Shown one piece after another: positions 32,614 to 44,191 of a stretch of DNA of 64,000 bases (position 1 is its first letter; the number at the start of each line of letters is the position of its first letter). The position numbers and the translations under genes are program-made. This DNA is from Diogma glabrata (lineage: Eukaryota; Arthropoda; Insecta; Diptera; Cylindrotomidae). Where the stretch lies: contig OY856186.1 in assembly GCA_963693315.1 (NCBI GenBank), positions 378,981,522 through 379,045,521 on the forward strand, written 5' to 3'. A model generated the notes under the pieces. It saw nothing but the letters and a program-made list of their open reading frames with translations. It did not search any database and was not told where the DNA came from.

Positions 32614-34530
32614 ATGGCTGATCCATCAAAGATCGAGTTGCTGAAAAAGCAACGAGCAGCATTTAAAGGGCAGTTAACCAGTTTAAAGGCACAATTATCG
32701 ACACTCTCATCAATTGGTGGAGTTGAATCAGTGTTGAATCGAATCCAATCAATAAATGGCAAATATGATGGGGTGCAATCTAAATTGGAATTACTTGATG
32801 ACAGCTTCATTGCAGATCGGACTCTGTTTGATGACGATTATCTGGCGTTTGAAACGATTTTACGTGACAAAATTCATGACCTCAAAAGGGTGGACGATGC
32901 CGCCACTTCAGCATCATTCCACAACACATCACTTCACGATCCGTCATCAAATCCGTCGCCGGCCGTAGGAATGATATTACCAGAAATTACATTGCCATCG
33001 TTTAACGGAATGGAAACCGAGTGGCTTGCGTTCCGTGATGTCTTCGTGGAGTTGATTCATTCAAAGGTTCTCGATCCTATCGTGAAGTTTCTCTATCTCA
33101 TTTCAAGTATTCGGACTGGTGCAGCTTATTCTTATGTGGAGAGCCTTCCTGTTACAGCGGCAAATTATGAAATTGCCTGGGCAGCACTGCGGGATCATTA
33201 TGATAATGAAGCCTCCATTCAACGCCTACATACCCGTGAACTCTACGATATCCGAACCCCCCAAGATAATTCACCGAAGGCACTACAATACTTTGTTGAC
33301 AAGGCAGTTAAACATGTCAGTGCACTTAAATCATTAAAGGTACGCGTTACCGAATGGGATCTTTTATTGGTTCACCATCTGACTCAACGTCTGGATAATT
33401 TGTCTAGATTGTTTATCATCAAGAGTATGAAGCCAAATATAATCCTGTCATTCACTGAATTGGTTGAACTGCTCCGGTCGCGCATCAGAGTTTTGGCTGC
33501 AATAATGTCTAATGCTCCTCAAAGCTCGTCTCGCCCGTCAAGGTCTCCAAGGTCAATGTCTTTTAATATAACCAATGCTGCTGATTCGACTCCATATAAC
33601 ACCAAATGTCCGTATTGTTCAGGAGATCATAGTTTAACTCAGTGTCCTCCGTTTGCCAGTGAACGCATGAGTCCCAGATCAAGGTTCTACTTCATCAAAG
33701 AACGTCGACTATGTGGGAATTGCTTGGTGGAACGACATCTATCCAGCCAATGCACTCGTCCTGCTTGCAGTAAATGTTCGCTAAAGCACCATACGTTGCT
33801 CCATTTTCCTCAGCAGAACCCGCCCACCATAAATTCGCAAATCAGTCGGTCGCCTAATCTGTCGTCTCTCCAGATCTGCGATAACATCCAACCAAGTAGC
33901 TCTGAGACCGGTGCTGAGGCCCTTTGTGTTTCAAACATTACTTCGCACTCAGGTTCTCTAACAGCGTCGGAAGAGTATAAGGAGGTACTTCTTATTGGCA
34001 CCGCTCTCGTACATGCATCAGCAAATAAAGGTTTTTCATTGGTTTGCAGAGCGTTGTTGGATAGCGGCTCTACGCTGAATTTCGTGACTGAAGCCACTTG
34101 CAAGCTTTTACAAGCTCGTCGTTACCCAACATCAAAGGTCGTGTCTGGAATTGGAGCGATGGACACTACCCTTACGCATAAAATCTATCTTACGATTTCG
34201 TCTAGAATCACAAAATTTTCCGCTTATCTCAAATTCTACGTACTTCCAAGAATCACTAATGATCTGCCATCGTCACGAATTTCTGTGTCGTCACGACCAC
34301 TTCCTGATGAAGTCGTGCTCGCCGAGCCATTGTTCAACATTCCGGATCGAATTGATCTACTGCTGGGGGTGGAAATTTATCACCAACTATTTAAGGGCTC
34401 ATCAGTCTGCATACCCGATTGGCCGCCATTGTATGAGTCCGAGCTTGGTTTTGTCATCTGTGGCAAGACTAAAACTAAAACTAGTATTAGTAGATCTCCT
34501 CAATTGCACGTTGCCCTATGCAGTATTTAG
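32614..34530 (+). pseudogene. gag-pro: BEL Gag and aspartic protease
   Basis: From ATG at 32614 (frame open two codons earlier). Residues ~1-95 form a coiled-coil-like front. Then comes the BEL Gag core 'ITLPSFNGMETEWLAFRDVF' to 'YVESLPVTAANYEIAWAALRDHY' and 'LLVHHLTQRLD' (DUF1759 type). Zinc-binding runs 'CPYCSGDHSLTQC' and 'CGNCLVERHLSSQC..CSKCSLKHHTLLH' follow, then the protease 'CRALLDSGSTLNFV' (D-S-G-S active site, DUF1758 type) and 'HGLLGVE'-like 'DLLLGVEIY'. A TAG (34528-34530) ends the frame; the same frame continues into the RT, so this stop splits what is normally one polyprotein. Confidence 0.85.
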
Positions 34531-35352
34531 ACCTTAGAAACCCGTGTAAAACAATTCTGGGAGCTTGAAACCTTCGCACCGAAGCCCGTGTTGTCCCAAG
34601 AACAGATTGCCATTGAAGAACATTATAAGTCCCACGTCACTCGAACATCAGAGGGCCGTTATATTGTCGGTCTGCCCACGAAACCAAATTTGACTCTGTT
34701 AGGTTCTTCGTATTCATCCGCACATCGTCAATTTCTCTCACTTGAGGCCTGTCCCTTGGGTAAACCTGAAATCTATAAAGAATATCAACAGTTCTTGAGT
34801 GAATATAAACGGTTGGGTCATATGACACCAACACGCGACATGCAGGCTTACCCTGCTTATTACTTACCGCATCATTTTGTCATAAAGGAACAAAGTTCCA
34901 CCACCAAGCTTCGGGTGGTATTTAATGCATCCGCTCGAACGTCAACACACATATCATTAAACGATTGTCTAATGATTGGTCCAACCATCCAATCAGATTT
35001 GGTGTCAATACTCCTTCGGTTCCGCAAACACATCATCGCCTTTTCTGGTGACATCGCCAAAATGTACCGCCAGATTCGTGTACAGGAAGATCAGCAAAAA
35101 CTTCAGCGGATCTTGTGGCGTGATCACCCTTCTGAAAATATTCAGACATTCAACCTCAGCACTATAACCTACGGCACTGCGTGTGCTCCCTTTTTAGCGA
35201 CCCGTACACTAAAACAACTCGCGTTTGATGAGAAAACTAGATTTCCTACGGCCGTTGACATCTTAACAACTGATTTTTACATCGATGACGTATTGACTGG
35301 CGCTGCAAATGTCAACGATGCTATCAAGCTGAAGAATGACTTAGTTGCATTA
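34531..35352 (+). pseudogene. pol: BEL reverse transcriptase, first part
   Basis: Same frame as Gag. It reads 'TRVKQFWELE', 'GRYIVGLPTKPN', 'YYLPHHFVIKEQS', 'TKLRVVFNASART', 'LNDCLMIGPTIQSDL', 'IAFSGDIAKMYRQI', 'YGTACAPFLATRTL' and the catalytic 'FYIDDVLTGA', the Pao-type RT order. It stops at 'LKNDLVAL', where the Harbinger-like element entered (TSD TTA), and resumes after 41839. Confidence 0.88.
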
Positions 35353-36207
35353 TGCTGGGGCCACACCTGCGTGTTATCGCAATAATTAACGCGATAATTG
35401 AAAATAAACGCAAGTGTAGCCACAATTTATCGCATTTATATGTTAGCGCGATAATTTTATGGCCATAATTTTAGCGCTATAATTTTAGCGGCATAATTTT
35501 AGCGGCATAATTTTAACCCGATAATTTTAGCGTAATAAGTGATTAACGCGCTAATTTAGACGATAGCTCGAATGCCGATAATAAAAGTTAGCGTGATAAT
35601 TATGGATGATGTTTTTAAAGAAAATAGTTTAAGCATTTTGTTTATAACTTTGAGTTTATTTTAAAGGTATTAAATAACATTTATGTAATGAAAATTATAA
35701 GAATAGGAAAAACAAGAATAAACAAAACTTAATTTTTTTGTTTTTAACAGTATTTTGCATTTTGTTCACCCGTCGAGTTAACCTTATTCCAAGTTCGGTT
35801 CATGTTATAGATCTGACCACCGACCAGTGATTAGAATGTAACAACACCTTGATTTTAGGTAGATTTCATATAAAAATCTACAATTGCAATGTGCGTCATC
35901 TCGGAATTTTTGAAAAAATTTGGTGTCAAACGACTATATATGCTAAGCGGAGACGTGAAAACAAAATGAAAAACGATTTAATATCGTTTCTAGCGGTCGT
36001 ATGCTTTTACATATGTCTGGACATATGACACTCTCTATGTGGAATCTAGAAGGTTAAAGAAAAGTTGAATGACTGCCAATGACGTGGAATAAAACTCTAC
36101 TAGCTGAAGCGAAACATAATGGCAATACATCAGGATAACTTAAGGCGTTTGTTCCCTACAGAGTAAGGAGGTCCAGTCTAGTAAAGAAGTTTAAATTGAA
36201 GATAGTG

Positions 36208-36462
36208 CAAAAATGGTAGGCATTGTAATTTTTCAATTCAAAGGTACGGTTGGAAGTTTCTCAGATAAAAACTCCACTTCTTATTTTACGTGTTTTGGAT
36301 GAATTTGAAACATTCTTTTCAGTGTCTTGTTCGAATCGTTTTAAATTTTTCAAAGCTGAACTGAAAGGTATTGCTCAGCATCATAAAAATATTTTAGAAG
36401 ATTTCTCCGAAAAATACAACGCTCCATTTTTTAACGTTGAATACTTCGAACCAAGCTATTAA
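36208..36462 (+). other. Unrecognised open frame in the Harbinger-like element
   Basis: About 80 codons with no clear ATG, '..LRVLDEFETFFSVSC' to 'AQHHKNILEDFSEKYNAPFFNVEYFEPSY'. It has a plausible protein composition but no motif that I recognise. It may be a remnant exon. Confidence 0.25.
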
Positions 36463-36942
36463 AAAAATATAATTCTCTTCAATGAGCTATAACTGGCTTC
36501 GTTTTGGACTTATAAAACTCCTACAAAACTAATCTCTTTTTCGGTTTAAGCTTGATTTTTGTTAATTTCAATTTTTTTGATAGAATGGTTAGTTTTTCAG
36601 TTATGTGTGAAAAACCGTCAAAAAACATGCTTATTTGAACGAAAAATGCAAGTTTTCAATTGCGAATAACTCGAAAAATATCGATCTATAAAAAAATTGT
36701 TTTAGAATATTTTCACTTAAAATATGTCTCTTTATCTATTTTCGGGGTTATTTTGAGTGAAAAAAAATTCCACCCCCGGGAATTTTGCCCCCTGGATAAA
36801 AGCGCAAATCATCGCTGTCACCTTTAATTTTTGAGTCGTCCCTTAATTATTCAGCAAATGTCAAGTTAATCGGTCAAGGTTCAAAGAATTCAGACCCAAA
36901 AACGTTTAGTTACTGCACTAATATGTTTGCAGACCATTTATA
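36463..36942. other. Non-coding part of the Harbinger-like element
   Basis: A repeat-like stretch with a C-rich patch (CACCCCCGGGAATTTTGCCCCC near 36770) and the style 'ATAACTCGAAAAATA' that also occurs in the foldback element at 47233-49604. No gene. Confidence 0.4.
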
Positions 36943-37978
36943 CAGAAGCGTAGCTAGGGGGGCGGGGGCGGTCCGCAAAAACTTAAACAAACCATCACAA
37001 TGTTTTCAAGGATAAATCACTTAGAAACCATTTTAACCAGGTTATCCATATAATTTTAAATTATAAATTGTGATACTGATTACTTATAAATGTGTCCTAT
37101 AACTATGTTATTGGTTCAAAAAGAATCTATTCTACTTTTTAAAATTTTTAGAAGTTAATTAATTAATTAATTAAATAATTAATTAATTTAAAAGTTAATT
37201 TTTGCTTAACTTTACTACCTAATATATGTTTTACATTTCAAACACATTAATTGCAAACACCTAAGGAAACTAATAAACAATCAAATCACCGTGTTTGTAA
37301 ATGTGTTATGTCGCCCATACGTGTAATTAAAATCGAATTTCCAAGTAAACTCAACGACGATAAATTTCCCAAAATAACTCATAAACACAACGAAACACAA
37401 CGAAAGGACAATTAAAATAACTTCAACTCTGGTAACTCTTCTTTTTACATTTTTTTCATGATGATGGTTCCATGTTTAGTCTAGAAAAACTAAAAACTGA
37501 AAAATTTTGACTGTCAAACAGCACAGAACACATTTGTTTAATTTTGTCTACTAAAACTAAAAGGATATGCTTGATGATAAAATACATATTAATTATTTGT
37601 TTTGTAAAAATCTAAACAGTGAAAAAAATTGTAATAAAAAAAAGATTGTGAAGAAATTATAAAATGGCTTTAGATCGTTTACTTTTCTTCTATTTTCATT
37701 TTGGATTGGTGAAAGATTACGCTTTTCTTTAGGCCTAGGAGCATTTTTGATTGGTTGGAAATATCAAAGACAACTATTGATTGTGTGAAAATATAGTACA
37801 AAAAGTATTGGAGAATTGTCGGGAGATTATCATTAATGAAACTGTTTGGGTCAAGGAGCATTTTTGTTGATTAGTGATCGCAGAAAGAAAGGAATTCAAT
37901 TGGGAGGAGAAGTCATCACAGGCGAAGATCCAGGCATAGAGTGAGTTATAAATAAATTGTATATAGTTTTTTTTCATA

Positions 37979-39688
37979 GAGTTCCGTTCACCAGCTTAAG
38001 GCCAAGTAATTTTTCACTTATATTCCCGTTTTGTTTGTCAAATCAGATTTTTTTTTATAATCTATTTAACATTGAGTTATAATCAATCGGGCAACAATAT
38101 ATTTTTTTAATCAAGTACCGTTAGGTCATAATTTTGTTTTTTGTAAAAAAACATTGTTTTTGCATTGTTCATTAGCTTAAGGCCAATCTTTAAAATTAGA
38201 AAACAAAGAATATTGCAAATTTTTTCTCCATTTTATTGGATTTTTCAATAGTGGGTGTGACTCCCATCTTTATTAATAACTTCAAAAATTCGACTACAAA
38301 GTGAATTATACAGCGATTTTAAAAAAGTTAATTTTATTTCGTTCCACGCTGCTTGTATGGCCTCTATTAAAGCATCCACGGTGTCAAACTGATGCCCTCC
38401 TTCGTACACTTTTCGTGACCACCATCCCCAAACATTTTTAATTATCTTGAGGTCAGGAGAGTACGGTGGCCAATTTAAAATATCAACATTTTGTTGAGAT
38501 AGCCAGTTTTTGACAATCCTGGCGTATTGAATTGGCGCATTATCTTGTTGTAAGGTCCACTTATGAGGTCCGAAGATCTCTTTAATTTGACGAAAAGATT
38601 TTTGAAGCAAGTTTTTATATCCCTCTCCGTTAAGAGTCACCTTTTTAAACGGAATATCAATTGTTCCACAGTAGGTTATAACTCCCCAGACCATAACACC
38701 ACTTGCTCGGCTATGATGACGCGACAAAATTACTTCTTCCTTCCTTAAATCATGGTAATAAAACTTGAAACCATTTAATCAATATTAAATTTTTTTTAAT
38801 CTGAGAACACTATCTTTTTCCACTCATTTTTCCATTGCATTACTTCACGAGCAAAGTTTTTACTTTTTTCTTTGTGGATTTGTTTTAAAACTGGTTTTTG
38901 TTTTAATTTTCGACAAACCATATTTTTACTATTTAGGATAACTCTTCGCACAGTCGAAATGCTAGCTTTTACTCCACTCTGTGCCTTACTTTTTGCAATA
39001 GATAAAACTGAATTTGATACGTTCCTTAATATTAGTCGCTTTTCTTTGATAGTTGTGGCAGAATACGTACATCCTTGATTTTTGGAGCCATAGCCAGCAG
39101 GGTCAGAGAGGTAGTTGTTTACTGCAGCCTTACTACGGCCAAGTTTTTGTGCTATTGAACGAATGGTAAGTCCCATTTCTCTAAATGCTTCACTTTTGCT
39201 TCGTTCTTCTCGCGTTAACTGTTTCCCTTTGGCCATTTTTGTACTCGTTTTACGCTTGGTAACACTTTAAAAATATTGCACTTTTATTTAAAAGAAAAAT
39301 ATTAATGCAAAATTATTTTAATATTTTAATTTTTTTTTTTTTAATAAAATGTGATGTGTAGTAGGCATTACAATTTGTGTCACAACAACACATAAAAACC
39401 CTTTAAGACCAAGGTCCCACAACAACATGCGTCCAAAGGATGCCAATGGACGGATGGATGCCAATTTAAATGTATTATTTCAACTGGCCTTAAGCTAATG
39501 AACAATGCAAAAACAATGTTTTTTACAAAAAACAAAATTATGACCTAACGGTACTTGATTAAAAAAAATATTGTTACCCGATTGATTATAACTCAATGTT
39601 AAATAGATTATAAAAAAAAATCTGATTTGACAAACAAAACGGGAATATAAGTGAAAAATGACTTGGCCTAAGCTGGTGAACGGGACTG
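37979..39688 (-). mobile_element. Tc1/mariner-like element with ~200-bp TIRs
   Basis: TA on both sides (37977-37978 and 39689-39690). The TIRs start GAGTTCCGTTCACCAGC (left, diverged) and CAGTCCCGTTCACCAGC (right, reversed) and extend inward for ~200 bp with landmarks TAAGGCCAA, GTACCGTTAGGTCATAATTT and GCATTGTTCATTAGC. The transposase is on the minus strand and is decayed. Confidence 0.92.
38245..39236 (-). pseudogene. Tc1-like transposase, broken
   Basis: ATG at 39236. An N-terminal helix-turn-helix pair ('LTREERSKSEAFREMGLTIRSIAQKLGRSKAAVNNYL', then the second HTH around 'VRRVIL') binds the TIRs. The catalytic domain has the first Asp in 'WKKIVFSD', after which a TAA (38796-38798) and further stops break the frame. 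The last part (38245-38727) keeps 'GVMVWGVI', the second Asp in 'LQQDNAPIQ' and 'WPPYSPDLKIIKNVW', where the third catalytic residue, normally Glu in 'NPIENVW', is Lys. So besides the stops the DD34E triad itself is lost. Confidence 0.88.
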
Positions 39689-39787
39689 TATATATATATT
39701 ATATATCGAAATCTAGTGGAATTCACTTACTTTGATTATTCAGTTTTTTTATCACGAATTTTTCTAAGTGTAAATGTTAGGTTAGGT

Positions 39788-40017
39788 TTATAGAACATAA
39801 GAGATTTCCAAACGCAAGGTCGTCGTGGAGATGAATTTTGTTTAGCTATAGTTTTTGGGGAAAAAAGTCCAACATTAACAAATGATCTCAAAAATCTTCT
39901 TTATCTTGAAACTCAGGGAATAAATTGGAATATATCGTTTTTCAATGGACACAAAAATAATTACTGTGGAGTAAAATGGCAGTTATGCAATTACTGCAGT
40001 TTTGAAAATTTTTATAG
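39788..40017 (+). other. Exon-like open frame in hAT element 2
   Basis: A frame without ATG sits between an acceptor-like GGTTTATAG| and a donor-like |GTAGATAC. It encodes 'GRRGDEFCLAIVFGEKSPTL' and 'NNYCGVKWQLCNYC..F', about 77 codons. A possible upstream exon ends at 37939 (..GA|GTGAGT). I do not recognise the protein; it may be what is left of the hAT's gene. Confidence 0.3.
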
Positions 40018-40267
40018 GTAGATACATACTAATACTGTTTGTTTTCAGTTTTATATATTTACATATTTGAATTAAATGAAAGTTTAGTATTAAAAATTAT
40101 ATTTTGTGGGTTTTAAATCCCTTTTAAATTTCAAATTCATCAAGTGATTCGATCAGAGATCCTTGGCTGCATTAATGTAAAGCCTTCAAATTTTGTTTAA
40201 AAGTGGTGTAGTTATGATTGTTATTAACTAAATGGCCACTAACGCTAGCTACGCCACTGCATTTATA

Positions 40268-40860
40268 TTAAAATTATGTGCTATAATTACCAATTTTACA
40301 TCGGTAAACGTAAATTAAATTGTTTGTTTACAATTTTTGTGTCAAATTTTAATTACAGTAAATTGTTTAACCAAACATTTTGATTTATGGAAGAAAGTAA
40401 GTAAAATTAAACTTACAAGTCAATTAATTAAATTATTTTTAATCTAAAACGCTAACAAATTCCAGAAAGCGCAATTTATCAAGTTAAAACCTTTTTATAA
40501 ATACATAAAATCCTTCAAAATGTAAGAAGAACTTTCCGTATTCCGTAATTAAGTAGGCTAAAACCTACTACAAAATTGTGAAAGTACTCAAAAAAAGTTT
40601 TAAAGATTTAAAAATTTGTTAACTATGGCAAAACAAACAAAATTTAGATAAAATATATAAGGTTGCTTGATTTATAAAAATATTTTTATTTCTTAAGTTT
40701 TAAATCTTTTGATTATTGAGGATTTTAAATAAAAATATTTAATAAATCAATGCTTTGGTAGCGGTGATGCAAAGCAACCTGATTTTTTTATATGAAATTT
40801 GTTTTAAATAAACCTCACATGCGTTTTTAAAACCCATAATATAATAATAATATATATTTC
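40268..40860. other. AT-rich, no gene (Harbinger-like element interior)
   Basis: Short related words (ATAAAAATATTTTTATTTC / AAATAAAAATATTTAATAAA) form an imperfect inverted pair at 40670-40750. Nothing coding. Confidence 0.45.
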
Positions 40861-41207
40861 TTTATCCACGACTACTAAAGAATATATGCTTTCCATACGT
40901 ATGTTTTCCATTGGAATTGTATTCATACCACAACTAGTGAATTTGATTAAATTCTTTAACAGTTCTATAGTTTATTAAATATTCCCCTAACAAATTAAAA
41001 ACTTCATTTGTGTGTATAGTAATATAAACAGGTTAAAACAAGAACAATACATATATAAAATTTAAAATATATAATAAGCAACAAACTTGCTTTGTTTTGT
41101 TTTTCTTGCTATCTTGCTATGATGCATTTAGTTCAATATGGCGATACAAACTATTGCAGGAATGGAAAATTGGAAATTAACGAAATATTTTGCAGTCGTG
41201 GATAAAA
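40861..41207. mobile_element. MITE copy 2, 347 bp
   Basis: 15-bp TIRs TTTATCCACGACTAC / GCAGTCGTGGATAAA (one mismatch). Inverted relative to copy 1 (29907-46655), with which it shares most of its interior, e.g. TGTTCTTGTTTTA and ACTTCATTTGTGTGTATAGT on this strand. No ORF; no clear duplication. Confidence 0.75.
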
Positions 41208-41342
41208 TAGCTTCTTGAATTCGCTTAGGATGATAGCAGTTCTTCACTCGAATGATTCCCTCCACTCGCTACGCTCGTTCCGGGAAACTTCATCCTCGTG
41301 AAGAATTGCCTTCATTCTAACCTCATGCAAGAATCTACTATT
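41207..41342. mobile_element. Hairpin MITE, second copy
   Basis: Reverse complement of the hairpin at 26387/29777-29907: GTAGATTCTTGCATGAGGTT.. reading from 41342 down. Loop CACTCGCTACGCTCGTTCCG. Abuts MITE copy 2 exactly as the first copy abuts MITE copy 1. Confidence 0.75.
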
Positions 41343-41839
41343 CCTCTATTATTTTCCTGTGAATTACAGTTATGATTAATTAATTTCAAAATTTGATCAT
41401 GGCTTCATTTCATGGTTAACCGAATGCAAACATTTAATTAATACCGAAATATTTACCGTGTTCGTTTTCTATGCGTTTTTATCATCCACTATCTTCTTTT
41501 GAGCTTAAGTTTTTGTTTATTCAAATTATAGCATAAGAAATTTATTAAATAATTATTGACAGCCATATAATGCACCATAGTAGCAGCTTCAACTTCCATC
41601 TCAAAATAACTTTTATAAAACACACGATATTCAACACAGGTGTAGCCACAACTAAATTAATTTATTAGCACGCTAGTGTTTTAGCGCAATAATTTGTTAG
41701 TGCCAGAATTTTATGGCGATAAATTGTTTTGCGATAATGTTAGCGCGATATTTTATTAGCGCGCTAATTGCGGCGCAACTTATTGCTTTAATTATAGCGA
41801 TAATATATGATAGACGATAACGCAGGTGTGGCCCCAGCA
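41343..41839. other. Right subterminal region of the Harbinger-like element
   Basis: Non-coding; the last ~190 bp repeat the TTAGCGCGATAATTT theme and mirror the left end, including GTGTAGCCACAA at 41641 and 35413. Confidence 0.6.
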
Positions 41840-42727
41840 TTACTACATCTTGGGGGTTTCGAGTTGAGGAAGTTCGTGTCTAATGCCAACCAATTGATGT
41901 CAGACGATCCGACCAGATCATCAATTACGCTTGTGCTGGGCTTGAATTGGAATACCTCCTCCGATGCATTTGAGGTACACTTCAATAAACTGCCTGTGAC
42001 ATTGGCTAGCACCAAACGGACCACTGTCCGGACCTAACTGTCCGAAATTTGTCAGTTGTTTGACCCTTTGGGTTTTTGTGCTGCGGTCATTGTGATTGCC
42101 AAATTGACCATGCAGACAATATGGATGCACCAGAACTTGTCTTGGGACGATCGTCTTCCTGACACTGTTACCCTTCATTGGCACAAATTTAAGGACGAGT
42201 TGTCTGAATTGCAAAAAATTACCTTACCTCGATTAATAACATCTAGTCACGAAATGAGTATTGAGCTTCACGGGTTCTGCGACGCGTCCGAGCGAGCGTA
42301 TGGTTGTGTGCTTTATGCTCGATCTATAACACAAACAAATCATGTCCATGTCACGTTATTATGCTCTAAGTCCCGGGTCGCACCATTGAAAAAAGAGACA
42401 ATTCCTCGCCTGGAACTGTGTTCAGCAGTCTTGTTGGCAGAAGTGGTACACAAGATAATCAATATAATGGGGATGAAGTTTAATGCTATCTATTTGTGGA
42501 CGGATTCAAAAATTACGCTGTTTCGGATCAATTCTGAACCGTACAAGTACACGACTTTTGTGGCAAACCGCTTGACCAAAATTCAAGAACTAACGGCGAC
42601 GAGTGATTGGTTCTATGTACCAACTTTGGAAAATCCGGCTGACCTTGTATCTAGAGGGCTCATGCCATCGCAATTTCTCTCTGCCTCTCTCTGGTGGAAC
42701 GGCCCAGGGTTCTTGAAAGTCTCTTAG
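41840..42727 (+). pseudogene. pol: BEL RT end and RNase H
   Basis: Continues the BEL frame with 'LLHLGGFELRKFVSNANQL' and 'LGLNWNTSSDAFEV', then a TAA at 42035-42037 inside what looks like a short in-frame duplication (CGGACC..ACTGTC twice). The same frame goes on as 'LSEICQLFDPLGFCA' and 'ELHGFCDASERAYGCVLYAR' (RNase H Asp), 'VAPLKKETIPRLELCSAVLLAEV' and 'LWTDSKITLFRI', and 'ENPADLVSRGL'. It ends at TAG 42725-42727 after 'WWNGPGFLKVS'. Confidence 0.85.
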
Positions 42728-44191
42728 TCCACGTGGCCGATAACAGCTAATCAAGATCTTTCTCAAGATTCAATGAACTTGGAATGCCGAAAGGTACCAG
42801 TCCCAGTTCTGATTCAAGTTCCCGTCGAAGAACACTTTATCTTTCAACGCTTCAGCTGTCTTAATCGCTTGATTCGGGTAGTCGCCTATATTTGCCGCCT
42901 TGCTAATCATGCCAGACGAAAAAATGACTCTACCACTCCACCTTCACTGCAGCTCCAACCTTTTGAAATTCAGGTGGCAACCTTACTCTTGGTTCGACTT
43001 GTCCAACACCAAGTGTTCGCTGAAGACATAAAATGTCTCCGAAAATCTAATCAAGTGTCATTTAAAAGCAATCTTACCGCATTGACTCCGTTTCTCGATG
43101 ATAGTGGAATATTGCGAGTGGGTGGTCGAATCTCACAAGCATCATTAACGGAAGATCACAAGCACCCCATCTTGCTACCAGCACGTCATTCATTTACCAC
43201 ATTACTTGTGCGAAGCGAACATACGAGACTTCTTCATGCTGGTCCTTAAGCTTTGCTGTACAGCCTCCGACAAACCTATTGGATTGTGGGTGGCCAAAAC
43301 GTGTGCAGACGAGTGGTTCACGAATGCGTCCGTTGTTTCCGAGTTAAGCCACTGATACGCAATCAGGTCATGGGTGACTTACCTCTCGATCGAATAACCA
43401 AGACTAGTCGAGCATTCACAGTCATCGGTATTGATTTTTGCGGCCCATACTCCGACAACGCCACGAACTTTATCGGGGCTCGAAATGAATTACGAGAAAT
43501 CAAGACCTTGTTCACCTCACAATCTTGCCAAGAATCGCTGTGTCAATTCGCCGAATCTCACAATATCGAGTGGATTACAATTCCGCCAAAGTCTCCTCAT
43601 TTCGGAGGTCTTTGGGAAGCTGCAATAAAGAATGCTAAGCATCATCTTAGACGAGTTGTTGGAACCTCTGTTTTCACTTTGGAAGAACTGCTGACGCTAA
43701 CAACCCAAATTGAAGCTTGTCTCAACTCCCGGCCCTTGACCCCCTTGTCAAGTGATCCTAATGATTTCACTGCCCTTTCCCCACGCCACTTCCTCATCGG
43801 AACACCATTGACCGCGTTACCTGAACCATCGCTGCTTGATGTGAACGTTAATAGACTGTCACGATTCCAGAAACTTCAACAAATGTTACAACACTTTTGG
43901 AATCGATGGCACCGTGAATACCTGTCTGAGCTACAACACCGGTATAAATGGCAAAGAAGAACAGTTTCTATCCAAGTTGGGTCAATGGTAGTACTTCATG
44001 ATGACAACTTGCCTCCATTGAACTGGATGTTGGGACGTGTCACGGCTGTTCACTCCGGGAAAGACGGTATAATTAGGGTGGTAACTGTAAAGACAATGCA
44101 TTCGGAACTTAAGCGTGCCGTGAATCGTGTAAGTGTGCTTCCAATTGAGATTGACCCACAGGATGGTCTTCAGTCAAACTTGAGTGGATGA
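42728..44191 (+). pseudogene. pol: BEL integrase
   Basis: Same frame, first piece to TAA 43247-43249, second piece to 44191. The zinc-binding part spans the stop: 'HPILLPARHSFTTLLVRSEHTRLLHAGP' then 'LRQTYWIVGGQNVCRRVVHECVRCFRVKP' (H-H-C-C). The catalytic core shows 'FTVIGIDFCGPY' (first Asp), 'HNIEWITIPPKSPHFGGLWEAAIKNAK' (Glu) and 'LNSRPLTPLSSDPNDFTALSPRHFL', the usual BEL C-terminal motif. The region normally holding the second Asp (about 43450-43490) looks shortened ('DNATNFIGARNELREI'). Confidence 0.82.

Larger units (their letters stand above)
36943..40259. mobile_element. hAT-like element 2 (TSD CATTTATA), split by a Tc1-like element
   Basis: 8-bp duplication CATTTATA at 36935-36942 and 40260-40267. 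TIRs read CAGAAGCGTAGCTAG on the left and CAGTGGCGTAGCTAG on the reversed right end, a common hAT terminus. Minus the Tc1-like insertion it is ~1.6 kb. No full transposase; exon-like pieces flank the Tc1 insertion (see 39788). Confidence 0.85.
35353..41839. mobile_element. PIF/Harbinger-like element (TTA duplication), with nested insertions
   Basis: Perfect 19-bp TIRs TGCTGGGGCCACACCTGCG at both ends and the 3-bp duplication TTA (35350-35352 and 41840-41842), restoring the BEL codons exactly when removed. A TTA target is typical of PIF/Harbinger. The subterminal ~250 bp on each side are made of degenerate TTTTAGCGNNATAA repeats in both orientations. No Harbinger transposase or Myb-like protein is recognisable, so this is a non-autonomous or decayed copy. 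It carries a hAT (36943-40259) and MITE copy 2. Confidence 0.8.

Noticed and set aside
33810..34103. Minus-strand ORFs across gag, pol and env genes (e.g. 33810-34103, 8885-9115, 59322-59708)
   Set aside because: Shadows of the real reading frames on the other strand.
35347..35355. 9-bp Mutator-type duplication (GCATTATGC/GCATTACTA) for the element at 35353-41839
   Set aside because: TGCTGGGGCC/GGCCCCAGCA is a perfect TIR, which leaves TTA as the duplication and restores BEL codons exactly.
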